Origin: Ancylobacter moscoviensis
GTDB taxonomy: Bacteria; Pseudomonadota; Alphaproteobacteria; Rhizobiales; Xanthobacteraceae
Direction of reading: 5' to 3'
Length of the DNA stretch: 64,000 bases
NCBI RefSeq assembly: GCF_007559435.1
Contig: NZ_VMBP01000001.1
Coordinates: 401,406 to 465,405, forward strand
A model generated the notes under the pieces. It was given only the letters and a program-made list of their open reading frames with translations. It was not told the origin of the DNA and did not search any database. Every line of letters starts with the position of its first letter. Position 1 is the first letter of the stretch. Shown here piece by piece: positions 47,799 to 55,822 of the stretch. Position numbers and translations under genes: made by a program.

Positions 47799-48512
47799 TT
47801 ATTTGGCCGGCTGTACCTGCGCACGCGCGACGATGGGCTCGGGCTCGGCCGGCCGGACGATCCGCACCGGCGGCGGGGCGTTCTCCCAGTCGTCCACCGT
47901 CATGGTCCGCAGGTCGTAATAGTCGCGGGTGGTCACGTAGCCATGCCCGCCCATGCGGCCGACCGCATCCAGCGCGGCCTGGTCGACATAGTGGTTCTGT
48001 GCGTCCACCGCGTCGGCGCGGATATGGGCGGCGACCACCTGCCCCAGGATGATCTCGCGCGAGCGGCCGACCTCCAGCGTGAGATAGCGCCGGCATTCCA
48101 GGCTCGCCGGCGCCTCGCCGATGCGCGGGCAGTTCACCTGCGTGCCCGGCACCGCCGTCAGCCCAGCCTCGGCCAGCTCGTCCACCGTCGCCGGAAACGG
48201 CACGGCGCAGACATTCATACGCTCGACCAGCGCGTCCGAGACGATGTTGACGGTGAATTCCTCGGTCAGGCGGATGTTGCGCGCGGTGTCCTTGAAGGCC
48301 ATGTCCGGCCGGTTCTCCACTCCGAGCGCGACGATGGCGGGGTCCGCCGACAGGCAGTTGAAGAAGCTGTAGGGCGCGGCGTTCACACGCCCTTCCTCGT
48401 CCACCGTGGTGACCAGCGCGATGGGACGCGGCACGACGGTGCCGATCAGCAGCTTGTAGCGCTGGCGGGCGGTGAGCCCGGAGAAATCGAAGAACTCATG
48501 CGAGCGGGACAT
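47799..48512 (-). CDS. Flavin reductase family protein (larger DIM6/NTAB type)
   Basis: A 237-residue FMN-binding split-barrel protein, longer than the reductase at 37622. YKLLIGTVVPRPIALVTTVDEEG and AAPYSFFNCLSADPAIVALGV are the flavin-binding segments. Proteins of this subgroup often carry out flavin-dependent chemistry themselves or supply reduced flavin. It is first in the same-strand series leading to the BMP importer, 104 nt upstream of the binding-protein gene. A GntR-type operator overlaps its predicted -10. Confidence 0.85.
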   Translation of the reverse strand: MSRSHEFFDFSGLTARQRYKLLIGTVVPRPIALVTTVDEEGRVNAAPYSFFNCLSADPAIVALGVENRPDMAFKDTARNIRLTEEFTVNIVSDALVERMNVCAVPFPATVDELAEAGLTAVPGTQVNCPRIGEAPASLECRRYLTLEVGRSREIILGQVVAAHIRADAVDAQNHYVDQAALDAVGRMGGHGYVTTRDYYDLRTMTVDDWENAPPPVRIVRPAEPEPIVARAQVQPAK

Positions 48513-48823
48513 CGCGCCTCGGCCGGTTGCGGCGGACGGGGCGGCTCGAATGCGCACACCTTCACGCCGATTTCGATTATTCTCGTATGCATGATTTTGA
48601 TGTTCAAGAATACAATATGTGCAACCAGTCCGCGAAACTGCACACAAAACGTGCGCCGGGAGGGCTGGCTGTCACGATCCACTCACCGGCGCGCGCATGC
48701 CTCGAGGCTGGCGCGGCGAACGGCACGCCAGATCATGACCGGTTGAACCGGCGAATGCAGGCCTGAGCGTGATGCAGGGAGAGGACCGATCCTATGCGGG
48801 CGTTCACGCCACCGGCGACGGGC
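48513..48823. other. Intergenic region, flavin reductase promoter
   Basis: Contains the predicted promoter and operator of the flavin reductase-BMP operon (48579-48607). The rest, up to the GntR stop codon at 48824, shows no gene or repeat that I can support. Confidence 0.5.
48579..48596. promoter_or_regulatory. Candidate GntR operator over the flavin reductase promoter
   Basis: ATTCTCGTATGCATGATT matches the 18-bp palindrome at 49682 at 14 of 18 positions. On the minus strand it overlaps a sigma-70-like promoter: -35 TTGAAC (48607-48602), 17-nt spacer, -10 GAGAAT (48584-48579). Confidence 0.55.
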
Positions 48824-49513
48824 TCAACGCGCCGCGCTGTAGCGCGCCAGAATGTCGGAAATCCTCACCTCTTCAGCCTCTTGGGGCTTCGGCAGGGCGC
48901 GCGCCTCCACCGCGTGGAGATGCTCCTTCATGATGCGGATCGAAGCTGCGGCATCACCCGTGCGCAACGCCGCGATAACGCCCCGGTGCTCCGTCGTCGC
49001 GCATTCCGCAACATGAGGCCGACCATAGACGGCGAGGATCAGGGAGCAGCGGGAGACGACTTCGGAAAGGTAGCGAGTGAGTAGCGCGTTGCCTGCGAGT
49101 TGGGCAAGAACGATATGAAACTCGCCGGCCAGACGGCTCGCGGAGGCCGTATCACCGCTGCGGGCGGCGGCCTCCTCTTCCTTCACATGCGCCTCCAGCG
49201 CCTCGCCCATCTCCGGACGCCAGTGCGCGGTGAGACGGTGGATGACCTGCTGCTCCAGGCAGTGGCGCAACTCGAAGATCTGCCGGGCCTCGTCGAGGCT
49301 CGGGATCGCCACCGTGGCCGTGCGCTTGCGCCGGATGTCGACCAGCCCTTCCTGGCTCAGCCGCAGCAGCGCGGCGCGCACCAGCGTCCGGCTGACACCG
49401 AAATGCGCGCCGATCTCGTCCTCGCGCAGCTTGGTGCCCGGCATCAGCGCCTGCTCGATGATGGCCCGCCGAAGCGCCTGATAGGCGATGTCGGACCGCG
49501 ACGAATTCTCCAT
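48824..49513 (-). CDS. GntR family regulator, FadR/FCD subfamily
   Basis: A 229-residue regulator. The N-terminal winged helix (KLREDEIGAHFGVSRTLVRAALLRLSQEGLV) is a typical GntR motif, and the all-helical FCD domain follows, with EFHIVLAQLAGN and the terminal KEHLHAVE carrying likely metal-binding histidines. FCD proteins sense small carboxylates. It is divergent from the RHH-DUF1989 genes. Two matching palindromes suggest it represses both flanking units. Confidence 0.9.
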   Translation of the reverse strand: MENSSRSDIAYQALRRAIIEQALMPGTKLREDEIGAHFGVSRTLVRAALLRLSQEGLVDIRRKRTATVAIPSLDEARQIFELRHCLEQQVIHRLTAHWRPEMGEALEAHVKEEEAAARSGDTASASRLAGEFHIVLAQLAGNALLTRYLSEVVSRCSLILAVYGRPHVAECATTEHRGVIAALRTGDAAASIRIMKEHLHAVEARALPKPQEAEEVRISDILARYSAAR

Positions 49514-49681
49514 GGCCCTGTCTCTGCGGGTATCCCGCCGTCCTGTCCGCCGCCGTGCTGAAACGGCACGACGTCGGGGATACCGGGCACGCGCACGCAA
49601 GGCAAGCGCGCCGGACGTTCGTATGCCACCGAAGCGATGATGGACGACGAACATGAATTCCGAATTGCCATCTCCATCGAC

Positions 49682-49699
49682 AATCACGTATACATGATT
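49682..49699. promoter_or_regulatory. Candidate GntR operator over the RHH-DUF1989 promoter
   Basis: Palindrome AATCACGTATACATGATT, paired at 8 of 9 positions. It overlaps the -10 (TATACA, 49689-49694) of a sigma-70-like promoter whose -35 is TTGCCA (49665-49670) with an 18-nt spacer. Confidence 0.6.
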
Positions 49700-49733
49700 T
49701 CACATCCTTCACGAGAGACGGTCAGGACCTTCC

Positions 49734-49934
49734 ATGGCTACACGCATCGTGCAAATGGCGCTCAACCAGCAGCAGCTCGAACTGATCGACCGGACCGTGG
49801 CGAGCGGCGTCGCCGCCGACCGCGCCGCGCTCGTCCGGCACGCGCTCCGGCGCTACGCCGCCCGCCACCTGCCGCCGCAGGACACGAATGTCCGCCCGGA
49901 CGCGAGCGCCCGCCCGAACGTGGCCGTCGGCTGA
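49734..49934 (+). CDS. Small ribbon-helix-helix-like protein
   Basis: A 66-residue protein. TRIVQMALNQQQLELIDRTVASGVAADRAALVRHALRRYA has the strand-helix-helix pattern of CopG/Arc-type DNA-binding proteins, followed by a polar tail. The ATG has AGGA upstream and it ends 10 nt before the DUF1989 gene, so it is the first gene of that unit. It could be an accessory regulator or adaptor. No toxin gene accompanies it. Family call is by pattern only. Confidence 0.6.
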   Translation: MATRIVQMALNQQQLELIDRTVASGVAADRAALVRHALRRYAARHLPPQDTNVRPDASARPNVAVG

Positions 49935-49944
49935 GGAGGCGATC

Positions 49945-50844
49945 ATGGCGCGCGAGGTTCTTCACGACTTCGTCCTCGAACCCGGCACCGGCAAGGCGCT
50001 GGAGGTCCGCAAGGGACAGATCATCCGGCTGGAGCAGATCGAGGGCGGCCAGTGCCTCGACTTCAACTGCTTCAACCTCCACGACTACAAGGAATATTTC
50101 CACACCGGCCGCACCCGCACGCTGCACGGGCTGCACCCCACCGCCGGGGACTTCCTGTGGTCCGCCCCGCCGCGCGAGCGGGCGATGATGTTCATCGCCG
50201 CCGACACGGCGAACGCCAACGACGTGATGTTCCCGCGTTGCAGCGCCAATCTCTACGAGTCGCTCTACGGCTTCTGCACCCACACCAACTGCCAGGACAT
50301 CCAGGCCGAGGCGCAGCGCGAATACGGCCTGACGCCGGACGACGTGCACGATTCCTTCAACCTGTTCATGTGCACCGGCGTCGACGACAAGGCCCGCCCC
50401 TACATCACCCGGCAGGCCTCCAAGGCCGGCGACTATGTTGACCTGCTGGCGCTGATGGACGTGCTGGCGGTGCCCAACATCTGCGGCGCCGACATCATGC
50501 GCACCAGCAACTTCTCGCTGAAGCCGGCACGGATCAGCATCCTGCAGGCGACCGAGGAGGATCTCGCCGCCGTTCCCGCCCTACCGAGCTGGCGTACGCA
50601 GCGCACCGTCGCCGACTTCCGCCAGAAGCAGATCCGGGTGGAACGCGAGCTGAGCCGGGACACCTCCTACGTCGCCGACTTCGCCAACGCGCCGATCCAG
50701 ACCTCGCTGCTCGACGTGCCGCTGGACGAGGAGGAACAGGCCCTTTTCGACCGCCTGAAACGGAGCGAGCTTTACGACGGGGACGGGGCGGCGCTGCGCG
50801 ACATTCTCTTCAGCTGGTGGGAGGAGGAGCACCTCGCCCGCTGA
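49945..50844 (+). CDS. DUF1989 / urea carboxylase-associated family protein
   Basis: A 299-residue protein. KGQIIRLEQIEGGQCLDFNCFNLHDYKEYF and LYGFCTHTNCQDI are conserved in DUF1989 proteins, and the cysteines and histidines suggest metal binding. Relatives occur in urea carboxylase or guanidine-related clusters, but no carboxylase or allophanate hydrolase is visible in this window. A GAGGAGG box precedes ATG 49945. Together with the BMP importer it points to nitrogen-compound catabolism. Biochemical role not established for this copy. Confidence 0.82.
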   Translation: MAREVLHDFVLEPGTGKALEVRKGQIIRLEQIEGGQCLDFNCFNLHDYKEYFHTGRTRTLHGLHPTAGDFLWSAPPRERAMMFIAADTANANDVMFPRCSANLYESLYGFCTHTNCQDIQAEAQREYGLTPDDVHDSFNLFMCTGVDDKARPYITRQASKAGDYVDLLALMDVLAVPNICGADIMRTSNFSLKPARISILQATEEDLAAVPALPSWRTQRTVADFRQKQIRVERELSRDTSYVADFANAPIQTSLLDVPLDEEEQALFDRLKRSELYDGDGAALRDILFSWWEEEHLAR

Positions 50845-50885
50845 TCCCGCCCCGGCGCCGGGTGCCGGATCCTCGGCGCCAAGAT

Positions 50886-50977
50886 ACCATCGACGCCGAA
50901 CACCATCGACGCCGAACACCTGCGACGCCGACACCTGCGACGCCGACACCTGCGACGCCGACACCTGCGACGCCAAG
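50886..50977. repeat. Short tandem repeat (15/16-bp units)
   Basis: Two 16-bp units (accatcgacgccgaac) are followed by four 15-bp units of the acctgcgacgccgac type, the last one diverged. It lies in the 232-nt gap between the DUF1989 stop and the next gene. The array is not preserved as protein because no supported gene crosses it. It probably arose by slippage. Confidence 0.85.
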
Positions 50978-51076
50978 ACATCCGTGACGGGAACATCAGC
51001 GACGGGAACGCCATCGACACAAGACGCCAGCGACGCAGAACGACATCGCCGTTCAGACAAGAGGGGAGAACGTGCC

Positions 51077-52357
51077 GTGACCCAGCCTGCCGGGATCCGT
51101 ACCGCCGGAGCGAGCGCCGCCGCAAGGGCGCCGCGCGCGCACCGCCCTACCACGACCATGCCTGCCACGACCATGCCTGCCGCCTTCCATGGTGCGCGCG
51201 GGGCCGCGTGCCTTGCCGCGTGCCTTGCGGTCCTGCTTGCCCTGCCGGCCCGCGCCGACACCGCCGGCAAGCCCGAGGTTCCCGCCTTCATGGACGTGGT
51301 GGCCGGCGCCCCCGGGGCCGCGCCGGCCGTCGACATCGGCAAGCTCGACGAGGCCGTGGGCGAGGGCATGGTGCGCCGCGAGGCCACCGCCGCCGAGAAG
51401 AAGGTCATCGAGCTGAACAATGTGATGTTCGGCATCTATGACGCCAACCTGAAGAAATTCATCCGCAACCTGCGCGAACAGAACCCGATCATCATCGGCC
51501 TGTTCAACGGCGACGGCGGATCGATGATCCTCTACCCCCCCGGCAAGGCGCCCATCGTCGCCCCGCCGGTGGCGCCGGTCTACCGGCTGGTGAAGTCGGT
51601 GGGGCACAGCTCGATGGCGGTGTTCCAGCTCGTCGCCACCTCGGTGCGCGATCCGGCCGGCGACACCTCCTGGCGCGCGCCCGCCACCGCCTATCGCGCC
51701 AGCCTGCAGGAGGCGCTCGGCAGCCTCGACGCCATCGAGATGACCGGCGAGCAGCGCGCGGTGATGCGCGAGCTGATCACCCGCAACATCGCCTTCCTCG
51801 ATTCCTGCCTCGGCAAGGGCACCTACACCTATGCCGAGCTCGAAGCCTTCGCCTATGGCCTGCGCCCGCTCATCGGCAAGGCCACCGAGATCGCCGGCCT
51901 CGCGCAGGTGGAGCACTGGACCGGCGTGCTGAAGGACTGGCGGCGCATGCTCGGCGACGACTGGGCGCGCACCTACGCCGTCACCAACACGCTCTATGTC
52001 ACGCGCCGCAACAACATCCTGTTCACGCTGCTCGCCCAGCAGATGGGCCGCGAGGCCATCAACACCCGCCTGCTGCTGCTGGAGACCTCCGCCTTCCAGA
52101 CCAAGCCGCAGCAGATGCTGGAGCTGCTCGCCCGCATCGTCGCGGACCGCGCGCTCGGCAAGGTGTTCTTCTCCGACTACTACCTGATGGATTCCGAGCT
52201 GCTCACCGACGGCACCCGCAAGGCGATGACCGATCTCGCCGCGCAAGCGGGAGAAGAAGTGCTGATGCCCCCGCTGGCGCCCTTCCTCACCAATGCCTGG
52301 CCCTGGCAGACCAGCGCCGAGTTTGGAACGGGTCCAAGTCAGATAGACTGGAAGTGA
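51077..52357 (+). CDS. Exported protein of unknown function, linked to molybdenum hydroxylase genes
   Basis: I do not recognise this 426-residue protein. The GTG at 51077 has GGGGAG 8 nt upstream. A long polar N-terminus precedes a signal-like core, ACLAACLAVLLALPARAD, so a start at the methionine of MPAAFHGARG (about 51176) is also plausible. The mature part is largely helical with no cysteine pairs except SCLG and no known cofactor motif. It ends 86 nt before the Mo-subunit gene on the same strand, so a periplasmic role with that enzyme is likely but unproven. Confidence 0.65.
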   Translation: MTQPAGIRTAGASAAARAPRAHRPTTTMPATTMPAAFHGARGAACLAACLAVLLALPARADTAGKPEVPAFMDVVAGAPGAAPAVDIGKLDEAVGEGMVRREATAAEKKVIELNNVMFGIYDANLKKFIRNLREQNPIIIGLFNGDGGSMILYPPGKAPIVAPPVAPVYRLVKSVGHSSMAVFQLVATSVRDPAGDTSWRAPATAYRASLQEALGSLDAIEMTGEQRAVMRELITRNIAFLDSCLGKGTYTYAELEAFAYGLRPLIGKATEIAGLAQVEHWTGVLKDWRRMLGDDWARTYAVTNTLYVTRRNNILFTLLAQQMGREAINTRLLLLETSAFQTKPQQMLELLARIVADRALGKVFFSDYYLMDSELLTDGTRKAMTDLAAQAGEEVLMPPLAPFLTNAWPWQTSAEFGTGPSQIDWK

Positions 52358-52443
52358 AGCCGGGTGCATAACTACCTTCGCCGGGCAAGCAAGCGTCAAG
52401 CAGGCCCGGCGTGGGCGCCAACCCGCAAGCCAGGAGGAAACCG

Positions 52444-55269
52444 ATGCAGGTCGGGATGTCGCGCCGGGGATTTCTGCGCGCGGGCGCCCTTGCGGGCGTC
52501 GCGCTGAAGGTCTCCTTCCTCACCCCCGCCGCGCAGGCGCGGCTGATCGAGACGCCGCCGCGCCCCGGCCCGGACTGGCTCACCCCCGACGGCAAGCCGA
52601 AATACCGGCTCGACGCCATCGCCAAGGTCACCGGCGCCAAGACCTTCGCACGGGACTACCGCGCGCCGGACCTCGCCGGCTGGCCGAAGGAGCAGTCGCA
52701 CGCCTTCCTCATCCACGCCACCAAGGCCGACCATACCTTCGAGGGCATCGACCTCTCCGTCCTCGGCGAAGGGCTGAAGCCCGACCGCATCGTGCTGCAC
52801 GAGGACCTGATCGCCGACGGGATCACCACGCCGCATCCCGATTTCTTCGGCGACGTCTTCCTGGTGCCGAAGGGCGAGACGCCGCGCCTGCTCGGCCAGC
52901 CGGTCGCCCTGCTCATCTACCGCGACTTCGCCCGCTACGACGCCGCCAAGCGGACGGTCCGCTTCGACGATTCCGTGGTCCGCTACGGCGCGAAGACGCC
53001 GTTCAACCCGCCGCCCCATTACGGCGCCTCGCGCTATGTGCGCATCGACGGCGGCACGCCCGACGCCGAGGACGTGTTCTCGCCGTTCAAGGACACCGCC
53101 ATCTTCGGCTCCTTCTCCGGCGACGCGGTGGTCTGGCCGCCGGCCGGCGAGGGCGACGCCATGGCGCGCGGCATGGCCGCCGCCGCGCAGATCGAGCGCG
53201 ACATCGCCGCGGCCGGCGACGGCGACCTCGTGCTGAAGCGGCACTATTTCTCGCAGTCCATCGACGCCTCCGCCATGGAGGCCGACAACGGCAATGTCTG
53301 GTACGACGCGGAGAGCGGCGTGCTGCACATCATGGCCGCCTCGCAGTCGCCCTACGAGGTGGCGGAAGTGTCGGCCGGGATGGTGACGAAGTCGAAATTC
53401 CGCCTGACCGAGGTGGACCTCAAAGTCGGCTACACGGTCGGCTACGGCACCAAGGACCATTATCTCTTCCCGTTCCTCTCGGTGGTCGCGGGGCTCTATG
53501 GCGAGGGCCGGCCGGTGCGGCTGGCCAATGACCGCTTCGAGCAGTTCCAGACCGGGCTCAAGCGGCATCCCTTCTGGATGGACAATACGCTGGTGATCGA
53601 CCGCGCCACCGGCAAGTTCCGCATCATGACCGGCCACTTCAAGACCGATGGCGGCGGGCGGGCCAACTACTCCTTCTCGGTCTCCTTCGTCGGCGCCACC
53701 GCCGCGCAGTCGATCTACTACCTGCCGAAGAGCGACTTCTCCGCCGCCGCCTTCGCCTCGCGCGCCGTGGAGGCGGGCTCCACCCGCGGCTACGGCACGC
53801 TGCAATCCATGTCGGCCACCGAGATGATGGTCGACGAGGCGGCCGAGCTGCTCGGCCTCGACGCCATCGAGCTGCGCCTGCGCAACGTGTTCCGCTCCGG
53901 CATGAAGAACACCCAGGGCGCCATTCCCGGCGGCGCGCTGCGCAACGAGGAGATCCTGCTCAAGGCGCGCGCCCATCCGCTGTGGGCGGAACGGGCCGGG
54001 AAGAAGAAGGCGTATGAGGCCGCCAATCCCGGCAAGAAATACGGCGTCGGCTACGCCCATGTGCAGAAGGACTACGGCACCGGCGCCGAGGCCGCCCTCG
54101 CCTCGCTCGAGATCGACCCGCAGGGCCGCATCCGCTTCCGCCATGTCGCCCACGAGATGGGGCCGGGCGTGACCACCTCGCAGGCGATCATGGTCGGCGA
54201 GATCCTCGGCCGGGTGCCGGACGAGACCGAATACGGCGTCGTGCGCTGGCCGCAAATGCCGCTGGAGACCACCGACGAGCCCTACACGCTGAGCCAGGAG
54301 GAGGAGGACCGGCGCAAGGAGAACCCGCGCTGGACCCCGCGCATCACCTCGCCGATGAGCGCCACCAACAGCGTCTATTATCTCGGCCATGCGACGCGCG
54401 AGGCGGCGCGCATCCTCGTCGATCTCGCGCTCTGGCCGGCGGCGCGCGCGCTGTGGTCGCGCGGCACGGGCGGCGGCATGCTGGCGCCCTACGACGTGCG
54501 GCGCGAGGAGCTGAGCCTCGCCAACGGCATGCTGAACGCCGGCGGCCTGCCCCCGCTCGCCTTCGAGGCGGTGGCGGCGGAGGCCCACCGGATGGGCCTG
54601 CCGGTCGGCGTGAGCGTGCACACCTTCAACCGCTGGCAGTGGACCGAGGCGGAGTTCGACATTCCCGGCCGCGGGCGCGAGCGGCGCGTGGTCGACGCGC
54701 TCGCCTTGCGCTATGGCGAGGGCGCCCCGGCCGAGCGCCGGCAGCTGGAGACCACCGGCGGCTGGCACTTCATCGAGCGCGCCGCCGTCTCCTATCCGCC
54801 GACCCAGCGCAACAATGCCGGCGTCACCTATTACGCGCCGATGGCGACGCTGGCCGAGGTGATGGTGGACACGGCCTCCGGCGCGGTCACGCTGCTGTCG
54901 CACCATTCCATCCTCGAATGCGGCCGGCAGGTGGTGCCCGAGCTGGTCTCCGGCCAGGTGCAGGGCGGCATCGCCATGGGCATCGGCCACGCGCTGAAGG
55001 AATACCTGCCGCTCTACGAGGACGGGCCGGGCGACGGCACCTGGAACTGGAACCGCTACGAGCTGCCGCGCGCCCTCGACGTCGCGCTCTGGACGCAGAC
55101 GGCGGAGGTGCTGCCGCCGCTCTCCGACAGCGACCCGCCCAAGGGCATCGCCGAGGTGGTGATGATCGCCGTGGTGCCGGCCATCGCCAACGCCGTGACG
55201 CACGCCATCGGCAAGCGCTTCTACGACCTGCCGATCACCCCCGAGAAGGTCCGGGAGGCCCTGTCATGA
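52444..55269 (+). CDS. Xanthine dehydrogenase family molybdopterin-binding subunit (IorB/aldehyde-oxidase type, Tat exported)
   Basis: A 941-residue Mo-hydroxylase large subunit. It has a twin-arginine signal (SRRGFLRAG, Arg7-Arg8) and an AGGAGG ribosome-binding site. An N-terminal domain (YRLDAIAKVTGAKTFARDY) is followed by cofactor-binding segments such as AGSTRGYGTLQSMSATEMM and HEMGPGVTTSQ. The catalytic glutamate is probably the one in KGIAEVVMIAV near the C-terminus. It hydroxylates an aldehyde or N-heterocycle in the periplasm. It overlaps the 2Fe-2S gene by 4 nt. No FAD subunit is encoded nearby, so electrons should go to the cytochrome encoded downstream. Confidence 0.9.
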   Translation: MQVGMSRRGFLRAGALAGVALKVSFLTPAAQARLIETPPRPGPDWLTPDGKPKYRLDAIAKVTGAKTFARDYRAPDLAGWPKEQSHAFLIHATKADHTFEGIDLSVLGEGLKPDRIVLHEDLIADGITTPHPDFFGDVFLVPKGETPRLLGQPVALLIYRDFARYDAAKRTVRFDDSVVRYGAKTPFNPPPHYGASRYVRIDGGTPDAEDVFSPFKDTAIFGSFSGDAVVWPPAGEGDAMARGMAAAAQIERDIAAAGDGDLVLKRHYFSQSIDASAMEADNGNVWYDAESGVLHIMAASQSPYEVAEVSAGMVTKSKFRLTEVDLKVGYTVGYGTKDHYLFPFLSVVAGLYGEGRPVRLANDRFEQFQTGLKRHPFWMDNTLVIDRATGKFRIMTGHFKTDGGGRANYSFSVSFVGATAAQSIYYLPKSDFSAAAFASRAVEAGSTRGYGTLQSMSATEMMVDEAAELLGLDAIELRLRNVFRSGMKNTQGAIPGGALRNEEILLKARAHPLWAERAGKKKAYEAANPGKKYGVGYAHVQKDYGTGAEAALASLEIDPQGRIRFRHVAHEMGPGVTTSQAIMVGEILGRVPDETEYGVVRWPQMPLETTDEPYTLSQEEEDRRKENPRWTPRITSPMSATNSVYYLGHATREAARILVDLALWPAARALWSRGTGGGMLAPYDVRREELSLANGMLNAGGLPPLAFEAVAAEAHRMGLPVGVSVHTFNRWQWTEAEFDIPGRGRERRVVDALALRYGEGAPAERRQLETTGGWHFIERAAVSYPPTQRNNAGVTYYAPMATLAEVMVDTASGAVTLLSHHSILECGRQVVPELVSGQVQGGIAMGIGHALKEYLPLYEDGPGDGTWNWNRYELPRALDVALWTQTAEVLPPLSDSDPPKGIAEVVMIAVVPAIANAVTHAIGKRFYDLPITPEKVREALS

Positions 55270-55811
55270 CCCTGCCGACGAAGCCGCTCGCCCTCACCGT
55301 CAACGGCCAGCCGGTCGGCCCGCTCGACGTGCCGGAGGGGCTGATGATGCAGGACTTCCTGCACGAATATCTCAACCTCACCGGCGCCCGCATGGGCTGC
55401 GGGCAGGGCATCTGCCACGCCTGCACGATCATGGTGGAGGAAGCCGACGGCGCCGTTCGCGAGATGCGCACCTGCATCACCGGCGCGCACTGGTTTGCCG
55501 GCAAAAAGGTGGTGACCATCGAGGGCCACGCCCAGCACGACGCGCAGGGCGGGCTGGTCGCCCTCTCCCCGGTGCAGCAGGCCTTCATCGAGCACTTCGC
55601 CTTCCAGTGCGGCTACTGCACGCCGGGCTTCGTCACCGGCGCGACCGTCCTCATCGACCAGCTCAAGCGCGCGCCCATCCCCCGCGCGGAGCTCGAGAAG
55701 ACGGTCACGGAAGCGCTCGACAAGCATATCTGCCGCTGCACCGGCTATGTCCGCTACCACACCGCGGTGCGCGACCTGATCCTCAACACGCCCGGCCTGC
55801 TGCGCGGCTGA
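55266..55811 (+). CDS. 2Fe-2S subunit of molybdenum hydroxylase (IorA-type)
   Basis: A 181-residue small subunit. The plant-type ferredoxin cluster uses Cys45, Cys50, Cys53 and Cys70; the helical domain holds the second cluster with Cys115, Cys118, Cys156 and Cys158 (CGYCTPG and CRCTGY). All eight ligands are present. It has no signal of its own and would be carried across the membrane with the Tat-exported large subunit. It transfers electrons from Mo to the cytochrome. Confidence 0.93.
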   Translation: MTLPTKPLALTVNGQPVGPLDVPEGLMMQDFLHEYLNLTGARMGCGQGICHACTIMVEEADGAVREMRTCITGAHWFAGKKVVTIEGHAQHDAQGGLVALSPVQQAFIEHFAFQCGYCTPGFVTGATVLIDQLKRAPIPRAELEKTVTEALDKHICRCTGYVRYHTAVRDLILNTPGLLRG

Positions 55812-55822
55812 GGGGGAACGCC

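Noticed and set aside
50886..50977. CRISPR-like array
   Set aside because: Units are contiguous 15-16-bp repeats without spacers and no cas genes are in the window.
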